A stretch of 64,000 nt of DNA from Brevibacillus parabrevis (GTDB taxonomy: Bacteria > Bacillota > Bacilli > Brevibacillales > Brevibacillaceae): assembly GCF_003710905.1 (NCBI RefSeq), contig NZ_RHHV01000009.1, forward strand, positions 124,001-188,000. The letters are read 5' to 3'. A model generated the notes under the pieces. That model was not told the DNA's origin and ran no database searches. It saw nothing but the letters and a program-made list of their open reading frames with translations. A program made the position numbers and the translations under genes. This document shows, in pieces, positions 36,527-46,107 of this stretch (its first letter is position 1; each line of letters starts with the position of its first letter).

Positions 36527-36734
36527 TCAGTAACTCGGACGCCGCTCCCACGGCTCAACCTGTCCGACAATCGCCTGTGCTGCTTTTTGCCGGATTGCCG
36601 GAACCGTCCCGCACGCGGGCAAGCTTTTGCCGCTCGCGTCCCACCACTGTCACTCGATAGCCTTCTTTGGCAAGCCAGCGAGCTACCTCTGTCAGCATGC
36701 CGCTCGCCCCGATCACCAGCGCTTCCTGTGCCAT
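36527..36734 (-). pseudogene. Internally deleted short-chain dehydrogenase-like gene
   Basis: Seen on the minus strand: a good SD (GGAGGCGGGG), ATG at 36734 and an N-terminal Rossmann start ALVIGASGMLTEVARWL followed by YRVTVVGRERQKLA, then out-of-phase sequence to a stop at 36555 (59 aa). A second frame from ~36600 gives AIRQKAAQAIVGQVEPWERR then PSY and a stop at 36527, which reads like the true C-terminus. So the middle ~120 or more residues appear to be deleted with a frame change. Lies 25 nt after dtd. Full-length homologues are expected to be ~180-residue NAD(P)-binding proteins. Confidence 0.6.
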
Positions 36735-36759
36735 TTTCCCCGCCTCCCCGTCTTTTCGC

Positions 36760-37197
36760 TTACGATTCTACGATCAGGGTGACAGGTCCGTCGTTGAGCA
36801 GACGTACGTCCATCATCGCGCCAAAACGCCCCGTCTCCACGACCAGCCCTTTTTCCCGCAGCTTGGCATTAAACAGCTCGTACAGCGGTTCAGCCTGCTC
36901 AGGGCGAGCGGCTGCCATGAAGTTCGGCCTTCTCCCTTTGCGGCAGTCTCCGTACAGCGTGAACTGGGACACCGATAAAATCTGCCCGCCCGTCTCCAGG
37001 ACGGAAAAGTTCATTTTTCCTGCTTCGTCTTCAAAAATTCGCAGATTGGCGATTTTATCCGCGACAAAGTCTACTTCCTTTTCGCTGTCCTCGTGGGTGA
37101 TTCCGACTAACAGCAACAGCCCGTGCTCGATTTGCCCGACTACCTCGCCAGCAACGGTCACGCTTGCTTCTTTCGTTCTCTGTACGACAACTCTCAC
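36760..37197 (-). CDS. dtd: D-aminoacyl-tRNA deacylase (Dtd/YrvI)
   Basis: Recycles D-aminoacyl-tRNA and Gly-tRNA-Ala. Seen: 145 aa; start [17 protein letters not shown], active-site [15 protein letters not shown] (SQFTL motif) and C-terminal [15 protein letters not shown] with the Gly-cisPro-like NDGPVT end. The GTG start at 37197 has AAAGGA upstream and gives the standard length. It follows relA, but the hairpin at 37258-37288 separates them. Confidence 0.95.
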   Translation of the reverse strand: MRVVVQRTKEASVTVAGEVVGQIEHGLLLLVGITHEDSEKEVDFVADKIANLRIFEDEAGKMNFSVLETGGQILSVSQFTLYGDCRKGRRPNFMAAARPEQAEPLYELFNAKLREKGLVVETGRFGAMMDVRLLNDGPVTLIVES

Positions 37198-37257
37198 GTC
37201 GATCCATTCCTTTCGTTTGGAAGCTCGCCGCTCACAATGACGCACGGCTGACCTAAA

Positions 37258-37288
37258 CAAAACACCCGATCCAAAAACGGATCAGGTG
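37258..37288 (-). terminator. Terminator after relA
   Basis: Minus strand CACCTGATCC and GGATCGGGTG pair with a 6-nt loop, then TTTTGTTT. It overlaps the relA stop region. Confidence 0.8.
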
Positions 37289-39453
37289 CTCAATATGCGG
37301 CGAACCGAATAAATATCTTTAATCCGCTTGATTCGTTCCACAACTTTCAAGAGATGATCCACATTGCTGATCGAGATGGTCATATGAATCGTCGCCACCC
37401 GATTTTTATCTGCTTTGCCACTGACGGCAGCAATATTCGTCTTCGTCTCTGCGACGACTTGCAACACGTCGTTCAACAGTCCGCTGCGATCGTTGCCCGT
37501 GATCTCGATTTCCACGTTGAAGTTGTGCTTCTGATCGGTATCCCATTCGACGTCGATCAAACGCTCTGAGCATTCATCTGCGAGCACATTCGGACAGTCT
37601 TTCCGGTGCACAGACACACCGCGCCCTCTTGTAATAAAGCCGATGATCTGATCGCCCGGAACTGGTGTACAGCAACGCGAGATACGCACCAACAGGTTGT
37701 CTACGCCGCGCACTTTTACCCCGGACTCGCTCTTTTGCGCACGGTGAGCCGGATTTTGCTTGATCTCCGGGATGACCGGATTTTGCTCCTCCCGCTCGCG
37801 GCGAAGCTTGTCGAGCAGACGTGTGGCAATCTGGGAAGCCGTAATGCCGCCGTAGCCGACTGCGGCAAACATGTCCTCGGCCCCCTGGAAGTTGAATCGC
37901 GCCGCCGCTTCCTTCAGGTTGGTGTCCGTCATCGCTTCCTTCACGTCGAAGCTGCGCGATTTGATCTCCGCTTCCACCATCTGTTGGCCTTTGGCAACGT
38001 TCTCTTCCCGCTTTTCTTTTTTGAACCACTGCTTGATTTTGTTGCGGGCATGGGCGGACTTGGCCATTTTCAGCCAGTCCTGGCTTGGCCCGTACGAATG
38101 CTTGGAAGTAAGGATTTCGACGATATCGCCCGTTTTCATGGCGTAATCAAGCGGAACGATCTTGCCGTTTACCTTTGCCCCAATCGTCCGGTTTCCTACC
38201 GCCGAGTGAATGCGATAGGAAAAGTCCAGCGGCACGGAGCCTTTTGGCAGTTCGACTACATCTCCTTTTGGCGTGAACACAAAGACCGTGTCCGAGAACA
38301 AATCCTGCTTGAGGCTTTCCATGAACTCCTGCGCATTGGGCGCTTCCTCTGACCCGCCTTCGATAATCTCGCGCAAGCTGCCCAGCTTCTCGGCAAACGA
38401 TCCTTGCACGACACTCTGGCCTTCCTTGTACGCCCAGTGGGCCGCGATCCCGATCTCTGCCGTCTGATGCATATCCCACGTGCGAATCTGCACTTCCAAC
38501 GGTTCGCCTTTAGGCCCGATCACCGTCGTATGCAGCGATTGGTACATGTTGGTCTTCGGCATCGCGATATAGTCCTTGAATCTGCCAGGCATCGGCTTCC
38601 ACAGTGTATGGACAATGCCAAGCACCGCGTAGCAATCGCGAATGTCGTTCACAATGATCCGCAAAGCCAGCAAGTCATAAATTTCGTTGAACTGCTTGTT
38701 TTGCTTGGTCATCTTTTTAAAGATGCTGTATATATGCTTGGGCCGCCCCGATATTTCCGCCTCGATGTTCAGCTCGCCAAGCTTCTCCCTGATCGTATCC
38801 GATGCTTCGTTCAGGTAAGCCTCGCGCTCCACCCGCTTCTTTTGCATCAGGTTGACGATCCGGTAATACTGCTGCGGATTCAAATAGCGCAGCGCCGTAT
38901 CTTCCAGCTCCCATTTGACGGAGGCAATCCCCAGCCGATGAGCCAGGGGCGCGAAAATCTCCAGCGTCTCATCGGATATTTCCCGCTGCTTCTCTTCGGA
39001 CATGTGGCGCAATGTCCGCATGTTGTGCAAACGGTCTGCCAGCTTGATCATGATGACACGAATGTCCTGCGCCATGGCAACCAGCATCTTGCGGTGGTTT
39101 TCAGCAAGCTGCTCTTCCTTGGACTTGTATTTGATTTTTTCCAGCTTGGTTACCCCGTCTACCAGCAGAGCCACGTCAGGACCGAACTGTTGGCGGAGAT
39201 CGTCAAGCGTAATGTCGGTGTCTTCCACTACATCATGCAAAAATCCGGCAGCGATCGTAACCGCGTCCATGTGCAGGTTAGCGAGAATCCCCGCTACTGC
39301 GATCGGGTGCATGATGTACGGAACGCCTGATTTTCTTATCTGCCCTTCGTGAGCTTTTTCAGCCAGCTGATAGGCGCGAGTAATCAGGTCCAGATCCGAT
39401 TGTGACAAATAGGTGCTTGCTTTTTTTACTACCTCATCAATGCCGGTAATCAT
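37282..39453 (-). CDS. relA: Bifunctional (p)ppGpp synthetase/hydrolase (Rel/RSH)
   Basis: Stringent-response enzyme. Seen: 723 aa; HD hydrolase domain (GFLHDVVEDTD, IKLADRLHNMRTL), synthetase domain (RFKDYIAMPKTNMYQSLHT, EVQIRTWDMHQTAEIGIAAHWAYKEG), TGS (DTVFVFTPKGDVVELPKGSVPLDFSYRIHS cut into pieces here), zinc-finger/helical region (ISRCCTPVPGDQIIGF), and C-terminal ACT. Both catalytic centres look intact. SD GGGAAGGGAA. It is preceded by a ~240-nt leader with a possible attenuator (39536-39591). Confidence 0.97.
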   Translation of the reverse strand: MITGIDEVVKKASTYLSQSDLDLITRAYQLAEKAHEGQIRKSGVPYIMHPIAVAGILANLHMDAVTIAAGFLHDVVEDTDITLDDLRQQFGPDVALLVDGVTKLEKIKYKSKEEQLAENHRKMLVAMAQDIRVIMIKLADRLHNMRTLRHMSEEKQREISDETLEIFAPLAHRLGIASVKWELEDTALRYLNPQQYYRIVNLMQKKRVEREAYLNEASDTIREKLGELNIEAEISGRPKHIYSIFKKMTKQNKQFNEIYDLLALRIIVNDIRDCYAVLGIVHTLWKPMPGRFKDYIAMPKTNMYQSLHTTVIGPKGEPLEVQIRTWDMHQTAEIGIAAHWAYKEGQSVVQGSFAEKLGSLREIIEGGSEEAPNAQEFMESLKQDLFSDTVFVFTPKGDVVELPKGSVPLDFSYRIHSAVGNRTIGAKVNGKIVPLDYAMKTGDIVEILTSKHSYGPSQDWLKMAKSAHARNKIKQWFKKEKREENVAKGQQMVEAEIKSRSFDVKEAMTDTNLKEAAARFNFQGAEDMFAAVGYGGITASQIATRLLDKLRREREEQNPVIPEIKQNPAHRAQKSESGVKVRGVDNLLVRISRCCTPVPGDQIIGFITRGRGVSVHRKDCPNVLADECSERLIDVEWDTDQKHNFNVEIEITGNDRSGLLNDVLQVVAETKTNIAAVSGKADKNRVATIHMTISISNVDHLLKVVERIKRIKDIYSVRRILST

Positions 39454-39535
39454 AGTTCCCTTCCCTTATCCTCTCATTGGAAAACTTGGCTTTGCCAAGC
39501 CTTATGTCACAGGCGAAGGCTTTGAGCGTATAAAA

Positions 39536-39591
39536 AAAATCATCTATAGAAGCCCTTTCGAACAAGTAGTTCTTCTGTAGCGGATGATTTT
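39536..39591 (-). promoter_or_regulatory. Possible attenuator hairpin in the relA leader
   Basis: Minus strand AAAATCATC...ACAGAAG pairs with CTTCTATAGATGATTTT and is followed by a T-run (TTTTTTTTATA). It lies ~80 nt before relA and downstream of the relA promoter, so it is placed as a leader terminator rather than the end of apt, which has its own terminator at 39774-39797. No T-box or known riboswitch motif was recognised in the leader. Confidence 0.55.
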
Positions 39592-39700
39592 GGTGCGTCC
39601 TGCGTGCGGACGCTGGCAGCCTGCTCTTCCTTGGAAGCGGCAGACGAACATTATCGGTTGTCTGTCTGGATGAAAAAAAGCGTCATGTCTATTTCATACT

Positions 39701-39729
39701 ATTATCTTTTATGTCGTTCGTATTGTAAA
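39701..39729 (-). promoter_or_regulatory. Promoter of the relA leader transcript
   Basis: Minus strand TTTACA (39724-39729), 17 nt, GATAAT (39701-39706), ~248 nt before the relA start. Confidence 0.65.
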
Positions 39730-39773
39730 GCTGTTTCCCCTGTAAAGTATGATCCATGCGTGGAAAAAAGAAA

Positions 39774-39797
39774 AAAACGGGTACATGACCCGTTTTT
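39774..39797 (-). terminator. Terminator after apt
   Basis: AACGGGT and ACCCGTT pair around a short loop with T-tracts on both strands, 15 nt past the apt stop. It separates apt from relA. Confidence 0.85.
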
Positions 39798-39811
39798 CGT
39801 TGAAGCATCAA

Positions 39812-40324
39812 TTAATATTGCACCAAGGATTTGATCGGAACATCCCCGATTTTTTTGCGTCCTTCCAGATAGGACAGCTCGATGAAGAAGGCAGCGCCTA
39901 CTACTTTTCCGCCGAGTTGCTCGATCAGATTGATCGTCGTTTCGATGGTTCCTCCGGTCGCCAGAAGGTCGTCCGCAATCAGCACGCGCTGGCCTGGCGT
40001 AACGGCATCTACGTGCACAGCGAGCGCGTCTTTGCCGTACTCCAGGTCGTAATCTGCCTTGATCGACTCGTAAGGCAGCTTGCCGGATTTGCGGATCGGC
40101 ACAAAGCCGATTCCCATTTCGTAAGACAGAGGCGCTCCTACGACAAATCCGCGTGCTTCCGGACCTGCAATCACGTCAGCCTGCACTTCGCGGGCAAATT
40201 CAGCCAAGTCTTGAATCGCTGCGCGATAAGCAGGACCGTCTTTCAGCAAAGTCGTGATATCTTTGAAACGAATCCCCGGTTGCGGGAAGTCCGGAATGAC
40301 GCGAATGTATTGTTTGTAATCCAT
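39812..40324 (-). CDS. apt: Adenine phosphoribosyltransferase
   Basis: Salvages adenine to AMP with PRPP. Seen: 170 aa; [28 protein letters not shown], and the PRPP loop [24 protein letters not shown]. It starts 12 nt after recJ in the same direction, so the two are an operon, as in B. subtilis. Confidence 0.97.
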   Translation of the reverse strand: MDYKQYIRVIPDFPQPGIRFKDITTLLKDGPAYRAAIQDLAEFAREVQADVIAGPEARGFVVGAPLSYEMGIGFVPIRKSGKLPYESIKADYDLEYGKDALAVHVDAVTPGQRVLIADDLLATGGTIETTINLIEQLGGKVVGAAFFIELSYLEGRKKIGDVPIKSLVQY

Positions 40325-40336
40325 GAAAAATTCCTC

Positions 40337-42691
40337 CTATACGGTGACTGGTGTCACCAGCTGATGAAACGTTTGGATCAATGATTCCGAGGATGAGAGC
40401 AGCAAATCCGTAGCGAGTTGCGCTTCTTCCTTCCACTCCGTATAAATGACGGAGCTTTCCAGCGGCCTTTTTTCTGCCGACTCTTGCAGGCGATACTGTT
40501 CGGCATCCTCCTGCAAAAACTGCAACTCCAAAAAGATCGCAAGCATGCCGTCCAGCAAGCTTCTTTTCCATTGCAGCTTGCGGGCGAGCGCATCCAAATG
40601 TATGCGCTTCACTACCGGCACTTGCACAAAAAACTGGTACAACTGCTTGAAATGATCGCGGCTCGGACAGGATAGCCGCTCCATGCCCAAATCCGGGTCG
40701 CCAAACAGACAGTAGATGCGCTCAGCCTGTTGCAGCAGCGGACTGATTTGCAGCAAATCGGCACGACGCTTCGGCAAGTCGTAGAGCACAACCGCTTGCT
40801 GCGGCTCCTGCCTGTCAAGCGCGACAGCATTGCCCAGGAAAAAGAGAGAAGCCTGCCCGTCCACGCTTGTCTTTGGCACGAGCTGTTCATAGCTTTCCGC
40901 CCGAAACACAACGGTCATCGTCCCGGACTCCGCTATCAACTGCTGCCATTTCTCTATTTTGTCCCGACTTCCCCGCCAGTCGAACACTTGCTGATGCGGA
41001 ACGGACAAGTCCCGGATCGTCAGCTGCGGCTTGCGGTTGCCATTCCATTCATTGACTGAAAGCTCGCCCAGCACCTGAAAACGCGCTTTTGGGGTCACCT
41101 TTTTCGTCACGTGCGCCCAGTTGAAGCCGATGGCATCCAACGTTTGGCCTGACCTGACGAGTGTGCATTTCAAATGATTGTCATCGCGCCCGATTGTGCG
41201 CATTCCCTGTGTCTCGACTTCATCCAGCATGACGAGCGGAGTCGGATTGCCCATCCCGTAAGGAGCGAGCCGTTCCAGCTGCTCGGCTGCCTCCAGGCTG
41301 ATTTCGTCCATGCTCATCGACACATCTACTTTGGTCAGAGGGGTAAAATCTTCCGGCGTCAGCCATTCCCCTGCCAGCTCGTTCAGCCTGCTGCGCAAGA
41401 GATCGAGGTTTTCCACCGGGAGTGTCATTCCTGCGGCCATCGTATGCCCCCCGTAATGCGGGAGCCACTCCTTGCATGCTGTCAAACCTTCGTACATGTC
41501 AAAGCCAGCGATGCTTCTCGCCGAGCCTTTGGCTGTCCCTTTTTCCGGATCGATGCCAAGCACGATCGTCGGACGGTAAAACAGCTCTACCAGCCGTGAC
41601 GCTACGATTCCTACAACCCCGACGTTCCAGCCTTCCTTCGCCAGAACGAGGACGTTGTTTTCCTCGGGTGGATACTGCTCCTTCACCATCTGCACGGCTT
41701 CTTCCGTCATCGTCGCTACAAGCTCCTGACGCTCGCGATTCAAATCGTCCAAAGCTTGTGCGCACTGCTCTGCTTCCGCCATATCCTCGGTCGTCAGCAG
41801 CTTGACGGCGGACTCTGCCGTCTCCAGCCGTCCACTTGCGTTCAGACGCGGCCCGAGCGCGAATCCGACATGTCCGGCCGACAGTTCGCTGTCAGACAGT
41901 CCACACACGCGGATCAGCGCCTGCAATCCGATATTGCGGGTCTGATTCAGACGCTTCAAGCCCGCTCTGGCGAGGATGCGGTTTTCATCTACCAAAGGCA
42001 CCAAATCGGCGATCGTCCCGAGTGCTGCCAGGTCAGCCAAATGCAAAGGAGGCTCCTTTAGCAAGGCATGCCCCAGCTTGAAGGCGACCCCGACTCCCGC
42101 GAGCATGTCAAACGGATACGTACAGCCAGGCTTTTTAGGGTTGATCACAGCAAATGCCTCCGGAATCACAGCCGGAGGTTCGTGGTGGTCGGTTACAATG
42201 ACGTCAAGACCTAACTGCGTGGCATACGCTACCTGCTCTACTGCACTGATTCCTGTATCGACTGTAATGATCAGCTTGTAACCGCTTTTATGCAGATGCG
42301 CCAAGGCGTCTTTATGTAACCCATACCCTTCAGTAAATCGGTTGGGAATGTAATAGTCAAAAACAGCGCCCAGTTGGCGCAACAGGTGTACCATTAACGA
42401 TGTCGAACTGACCCCATCCGCGTCATAGTCTCCGTAAATACAGATCGGCTCTTGCCTCTCTATCGCTTGTTGAATGCGATGCACGCTCTGTTCCATTCCA
42501 TCAAGCAAATAAGGGTCATGAAACAACTCCGGGCCAGCTTGCAAAAAATCACGGGCCTTCTGCGCTGTGTCGACGCCGCGAATCACCAGCAGCTTAGACA
42601 CGAGCGGAGTTAGCTGGCACTCCTCAGCTATACTGGCCGCAATCTGTTCATCGTAGGTGGCCAGTTTCCAGCGTGTTTTCGCTTTCAGCAT
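40337..42691 (-). CDS. recJ: Single-strand-specific exonuclease RecJ
   Basis: 5'-3' ssDNA exonuclease in recombination and mismatch repair. Seen: 784 aa; DHH phosphoesterase motifs ICIYGDYDADGVSST, VDTGIS and VTDHHEPP, DHHA1 with GGHTMAAGMTL, OB-fold, and the long C-terminal Firmicute-type extension. Start at 42691 has GGAGGAG upstream; the ATG 21 nt earlier precedes that SD. Confidence 0.96.
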   Translation of the reverse strand: MLKAKTRWKLATYDEQIAASIAEECQLTPLVSKLLVIRGVDTAQKARDFLQAGPELFHDPYLLDGMEQSVHRIQQAIERQEPICIYGDYDADGVSSTSLMVHLLRQLGAVFDYYIPNRFTEGYGLHKDALAHLHKSGYKLIITVDTGISAVEQVAYATQLGLDVIVTDHHEPPAVIPEAFAVINPKKPGCTYPFDMLAGVGVAFKLGHALLKEPPLHLADLAALGTIADLVPLVDENRILARAGLKRLNQTRNIGLQALIRVCGLSDSELSAGHVGFALGPRLNASGRLETAESAVKLLTTEDMAEAEQCAQALDDLNRERQELVATMTEEAVQMVKEQYPPEENNVLVLAKEGWNVGVVGIVASRLVELFYRPTIVLGIDPEKGTAKGSARSIAGFDMYEGLTACKEWLPHYGGHTMAAGMTLPVENLDLLRSRLNELAGEWLTPEDFTPLTKVDVSMSMDEISLEAAEQLERLAPYGMGNPTPLVMLDEVETQGMRTIGRDDNHLKCTLVRSGQTLDAIGFNWAHVTKKVTPKARFQVLGELSVNEWNGNRKPQLTIRDLSVPHQQVFDWRGSRDKIEKWQQLIAESGTMTVVFRAESYEQLVPKTSVDGQASLFFLGNAVALDRQEPQQAVVLYDLPKRRADLLQISPLLQQAERIYCLFGDPDLGMERLSCPSRDHFKQLYQFFVQVPVVKRIHLDALARKLQWKRSLLDGMLAIFLELQFLQEDAEQYRLQESAEKRPLESSVIYTEWKEEAQLATDLLLSSSESLIQTFHQLVTPVTV

Positions 42692-42764
42692 AGGCTCTCC
42701 TCCAATCCTCATTCATTATAGTGGATGGAGAGGGAGACTGACAACAGCATAAAACATGCCGTTT

Positions 42765-43673
42765 TTACCGTTTTGGCTGTGAAGTGGGATCAAATGGGTT
42801 TACATGGACCAAAACATCGCGAATATCAGGAAATGTTTCCAGCAGCATATGCTTGACGCGCTTGCCAATTTGATGCCCGGCAAGGACGGTAATCGCCGGG
42901 TCCACCCCGATTTTCACATCGACGATCTGGTAATGCCCGTGCTCCCTGGCCCGCAGCGAATCGATGCGCAACACGCCATCGACCTCGGCAATCGCCTGTC
43001 TGAGCTGCTTGGTATCTTCCTCGTGCAAGACGTGATCCAGCGTGCTGTGGATCGATTCCATCATGATGTTATAAGCCATTTTCAAAACGAGCACAGATAC
43101 GAATATCCCGGCTGCCGGGTCCAGATACAGCATCCAAGGAACACCCAGCCGCTCGCCCACAATCGCGCCGCCGATGCCTACCAGTGCGGCAAACGAAGAG
43201 TATACGTCCGAGCGATGCTCATAGGCGTTGGCGATCAACGACTGGCTGTTCAGTTTTTTGCCGAGCTTGAACTTGTAGCGGAACATCCATTCCTTGACGA
43301 TCATGGAACCGATGGCAGCCCAAACTGCCAGCATGCCTGGCGCTTCCACAGGGGCAAAAAACGCTTTAATCGAAGACATCGCAATTTCGAAGCCGACAAC
43401 CGCCAACAAAACTGCGACAATAATCGCTGCGATCGATTCGGCTTTTCCATGACCGTACGGATGATCTGCGTCAGGCGGACGCTCTGCCGCTCGCAAGCCG
43501 ATCAGAACCGCCACGGAACCGACTACATCCGATGCGGAATGCACAGAATCGGCAATCAATGCCTGTGACTTCGCCATCAGCCCGATCAACAGCTTCACCC
43601 CTGCCAAAGCAAGGTTGCCCACAATGCCTACCCATGCCCCAAACTGCGCTTGTGCCAACCGATCATCGCCCAT
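42765..43673 (-). CDS. Cation diffusion facilitator (CDF) family transporter
   Basis: Exports divalent metal (Zn, Mn, Fe or Co) in exchange for protons. Seen: 302 aa; six TM helices, metal-site DSVHSASDVVG in TM2, HPYGHGKAESIAA, second site AYEHRSDVYSS, and a C-terminal cytoplasmic domain with HVNP near the end. Metal specificity cannot be decided by eye. It lies between secF and recJ, where B. subtilis has the CDF-related yrvF region. Confidence 0.92.
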   Translation of the reverse strand: MGDDRLAQAQFGAWVGIVGNLALAGVKLLIGLMAKSQALIADSVHSASDVVGSVAVLIGLRAAERPPDADHPYGHGKAESIAAIIVAVLLAVVGFEIAMSSIKAFFAPVEAPGMLAVWAAIGSMIVKEWMFRYKFKLGKKLNSQSLIANAYEHRSDVYSSFAALVGIGGAIVGERLGVPWMLYLDPAAGIFVSVLVLKMAYNIMMESIHSTLDHVLHEEDTKQLRQAIAEVDGVLRIDSLRAREHGHYQIVDVKIGVDPAITVLAGHQIGKRVKHMLLETFPDIRDVLVHVNPFDPTSQPKR

Positions 43674-43716
43674 TCCTGCCTCTCCTCCTCTATCAGCCTA
43701 CTTGTCTTCAAGAGTA

Positions 43717-43746
43717 GAAAACCGCAGGGAATAACCCCTGCGGTCT
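43717..43746 (-). terminator. Terminator after secF
   Basis: ACCGCAGGG and CCCTGCGGT pair with a GTTATT loop on the minus strand, then TTTTC. Confidence 0.85.
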
Positions 43747-43786
43747 ACATAGCGAAAGCTCTTTGACGAAGCGAAAAGCGAACCGC

Positions 43787-44701
43787 TTATGCTTCTTTCT
43801 TCTTTCTCATATTCCGCTCCTTCAAGTTTACCCAAACTTGAGCAGCAATAAAGATGGAGGAGTACGTACCGCTCACCAGACCGAACAACAGAGCCAGCGA
43901 GAAGTTGCGAATGCTCTCGCTTCCGAGTACCGCAATAGCCAAAGCGGTAAAAAATACGGTAGCTACTGTGTATACGGAACGGCGCATCGTCTGCCAAAGC
44001 GAAACGTTCACCAGATGCTCCAGATCCGGAATCGTCTTGGACTTCATGGTACGCAAGTTTTCGCGGATACGGTCAAAAATAACGATTTTATCGTTGATCG
44101 AGTAACCGAGAATGGTCAAAAGCGCTGCGATGAAAGTAATGTCTACTTCCAGATCAAACACGGAGAACAGCGCGATCGGGATAATCACGTCATGCAAAAG
44201 TCCCACGACGCAGGCAATCCCGAACAGCACCTGGAAGCGAATCGCGATGTAAATGACGATCCCGAGGGAAGCGATCCCTACCGCGATGGCTGCCTTTTTC
44301 ACCATCTCCTGAGCAATGCTCGGATCAACGGACGATACTTGTTTTGTGACCTGATCGCCGAACTTTTTCTTCAGCGCTTCTTCTGTCTTCATCAAGGTAT
44401 CCGAAGAAATGGTTTGGTCAAAGCGAGTATAGGCTTGATTTTGCCCGTACGGCGTTACCTTGGAGAAAGCGACATTCGGAATCTCCTGTTTGAGAACGGC
44501 TTCGACGTCTTCCGGCTTGAACTCTTTTCCTACGTAAATGTCCAGGCGCGTACCTGCCTTGAAGTCAACCCCAAGGTGCAGCCCTTGGAACATCATAAAC
44601 AAAAAACCGATGATGATAATCGCGGAAGAGAAAATGAAGAACTTCCGGCGATTTTTAACGATATCAAACCGCACTACGGTATGCTCGCGATCAAAGCTCA
44701 C
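43787..44701 (-). CDS. secF: Protein translocase subunit SecF
   Basis: With SecD, uses the proton gradient to pull secreted proteins through SecYEG. Seen: 304 aa; FIFSSAIIIIGFLFMMFQGLHLGVDFKAGT, TM region ILGYSINDKIVIFDRIRENLR, and RSVYTVATVFFTALAIAVLG. A GTG at 44701 has AAAGGAGA 9 nt upstream and overlaps the 3' end of secD by 11 nt, indicating translational coupling. In Bacillus secDF is one fused gene; here the two are separate. Confidence 0.95.
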   Translation of the reverse strand: MSFDREHTVVRFDIVKNRRKFFIFSSAIIIIGFLFMMFQGLHLGVDFKAGTRLDIYVGKEFKPEDVEAVLKQEIPNVAFSKVTPYGQNQAYTRFDQTISSDTLMKTEEALKKKFGDQVTKQVSSVDPSIAQEMVKKAAIAVGIASLGIVIYIAIRFQVLFGIACVVGLLHDVIIPIALFSVFDLEVDITFIAALLTILGYSINDKIVIFDRIRENLRTMKSKTIPDLEHLVNVSLWQTMRRSVYTVATVFFTALAIAVLGSESIRNFSLALLFGLVSGTYSSIFIAAQVWVNLKERNMRKKKEA

Positions 44702-45929
44702 CGATCTCACTCTCCTTTACTCCGAACCAGAACGGCTTTTTAAACATGTTGGCACGGACCACCAGCCAAAGGAGGAAACGAGACCCGAACACGTTGGTGA
44801 TAATACTTACGATGATTGTCATAGCCAGTACGACAGCAAAACCTTGAACGGAGCTTGTTCCGAAGTAGAACAATACGCCTGTCGCGATCAGCGTCGTCAC
44901 GTGCGCATCAATAATGGTGATCAAAGAACGGCGTTCGCCGGAGCGGAACGCTGACAAAATCGTTTTGCCCGAGCGAATTTCTTCTTGGATACGCTCATAC
45001 GTAATGATGTTCGCATCGACAGCCATCCCTACCGCCAAAATGAAACCGGCGATACCTGGGAGAGTCAGCGTTGCGTCCATCCAGTCGAGAACGACCATAC
45101 AAAAGTAAGTAAATCCAGCCAATGTAATATTCGCAATCATGCCCGGCATGCGATAGACGAGCAGCATGAACACGAAAATCAGCGCAGCGCCGATATAGCC
45201 GGCATAAAGCGTCTTCTCCAATGCCAGGGCACCCAGAGACGCTCCCACAGATGTTACCTGCTTCTCAATCAGCTTCGCTGGCATCGCACCGGAGTTCAGC
45301 AAGTCAGCCAGTTCCTGAGCCGATTCTTGGGTATAGTCTCCTGTGATTTGAGCGCTGCCGCCCGAGATCACGGATTGGATCGTAGGATTGGTTTGGAGGT
45401 TTTCGTCCAGGAAAATCGCCATGCGCTTATGCAGGTTGGCGCGAGTTACATCCTCCAATTTTTTTGCATCCGAGAATTTCACGGTTACGAGAGGGCGTTT
45501 CAGGTCATCATAGCCGACCGCTGCCCCGTTTGGCGCCAAGTCGCTACCTTGCAGGATGACCTTGCCCGACTCGTCGCGGAACGTCAGTACAGCAGGTTTT
45601 CCGATCAGTTCACGCAGCTTGTCCTGATCAGCGGATTGCGAAGCGATTTGCACGCGAATCCGGTTTGGCAGCTCGGTAGAAATGACAGGTTCTGCCACGC
45701 CGCCGATGTTAATCCGTTTCTCAATCATGTGTGCAGTTGATTTCAACAGCTCGATATCAACCTTGTGCCCAGCCTCAAGAGGCTCTACCTCATACAAAAT
45801 CTCAAACCCGCCTTGCAGGTCAAGACCGAGAGTGATGTTTCCTGCCACCTGTTTGGTCGTAGTTGACACAAGTGTCGCCAAAAGCCCTACAACAACCAGG
45901 AACAGGAGAAATCTTCCCCATTTTATCAT
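44691..45929 (-). CDS. secD: Protein translocase subunit SecD
   Basis: Seen: 412 aa; TM1, then GLDLQGGFEILYEVEP, periplasmic base/head domain, and the TM4-6 region GFILAVGMAVDANIITYERIQEEIRSG, whose Asp is the proton site. SD GAGGGG. First gene of a secD-secF operon driven by the promoter at 45991-46020. Confidence 0.96.
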   Translation of the reverse strand: MIKWGRFLLFLVVVGLLATLVSTTTKQVAGNITLGLDLQGGFEILYEVEPLEAGHKVDIELLKSTAHMIEKRINIGGVAEPVISTELPNRIRVQIASQSADQDKLRELIGKPAVLTFRDESGKVILQGSDLAPNGAAVGYDDLKRPLVTVKFSDAKKLEDVTRANLHKRMAIFLDENLQTNPTIQSVISGGSAQITGDYTQESAQELADLLNSGAMPAKLIEKQVTSVGASLGALALEKTLYAGYIGAALIFVFMLLVYRMPGMIANITLAGFTYFCMVVLDWMDATLTLPGIAGFILAVGMAVDANIITYERIQEEIRSGKTILSAFRSGERRSLITIIDAHVTTLIATGVLFYFGTSSVQGFAVVLAMTIIVSIITNVFGSRFLLWLVVRANMFKKPFWFGVKESEIGEL

Positions 45930-45990
45930 CGTTGTAATACCCCTCTTTCATAAACAGGGTCCCGCCCCTAAGCGAGAAACCAATATGCCC

Positions 45991-46020
45991 ATTATAGCGA
46001 AGTATGAAAAAACGTGTCAA
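45991..46020 (-). promoter_or_regulatory. SigA promoter of secDF
   Basis: Minus strand TTGACA (46015-46020), 18 nt, TATAAT (45991-45996), 62 nt before the secD start. Confidence 0.85.
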
Positions 46021-46107
46021 TTATTGCTGGAAGAGCGAACCATGGTAACCAACCCCTTATCTATAATGAGCATGCTACTTATACGAATAGGGAGGCTGGA
46101 AGTTTCA

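Noticed and set aside
39485..39499. CTTGGC/GCCAAG palindrome and similar CTTGGGCTACGCCAA near 32026-32040 as an interspersed repeat family
   Set aside because: Only two imperfect copies were seen; they may be chance hairpins near leaders. A genome search would decide.
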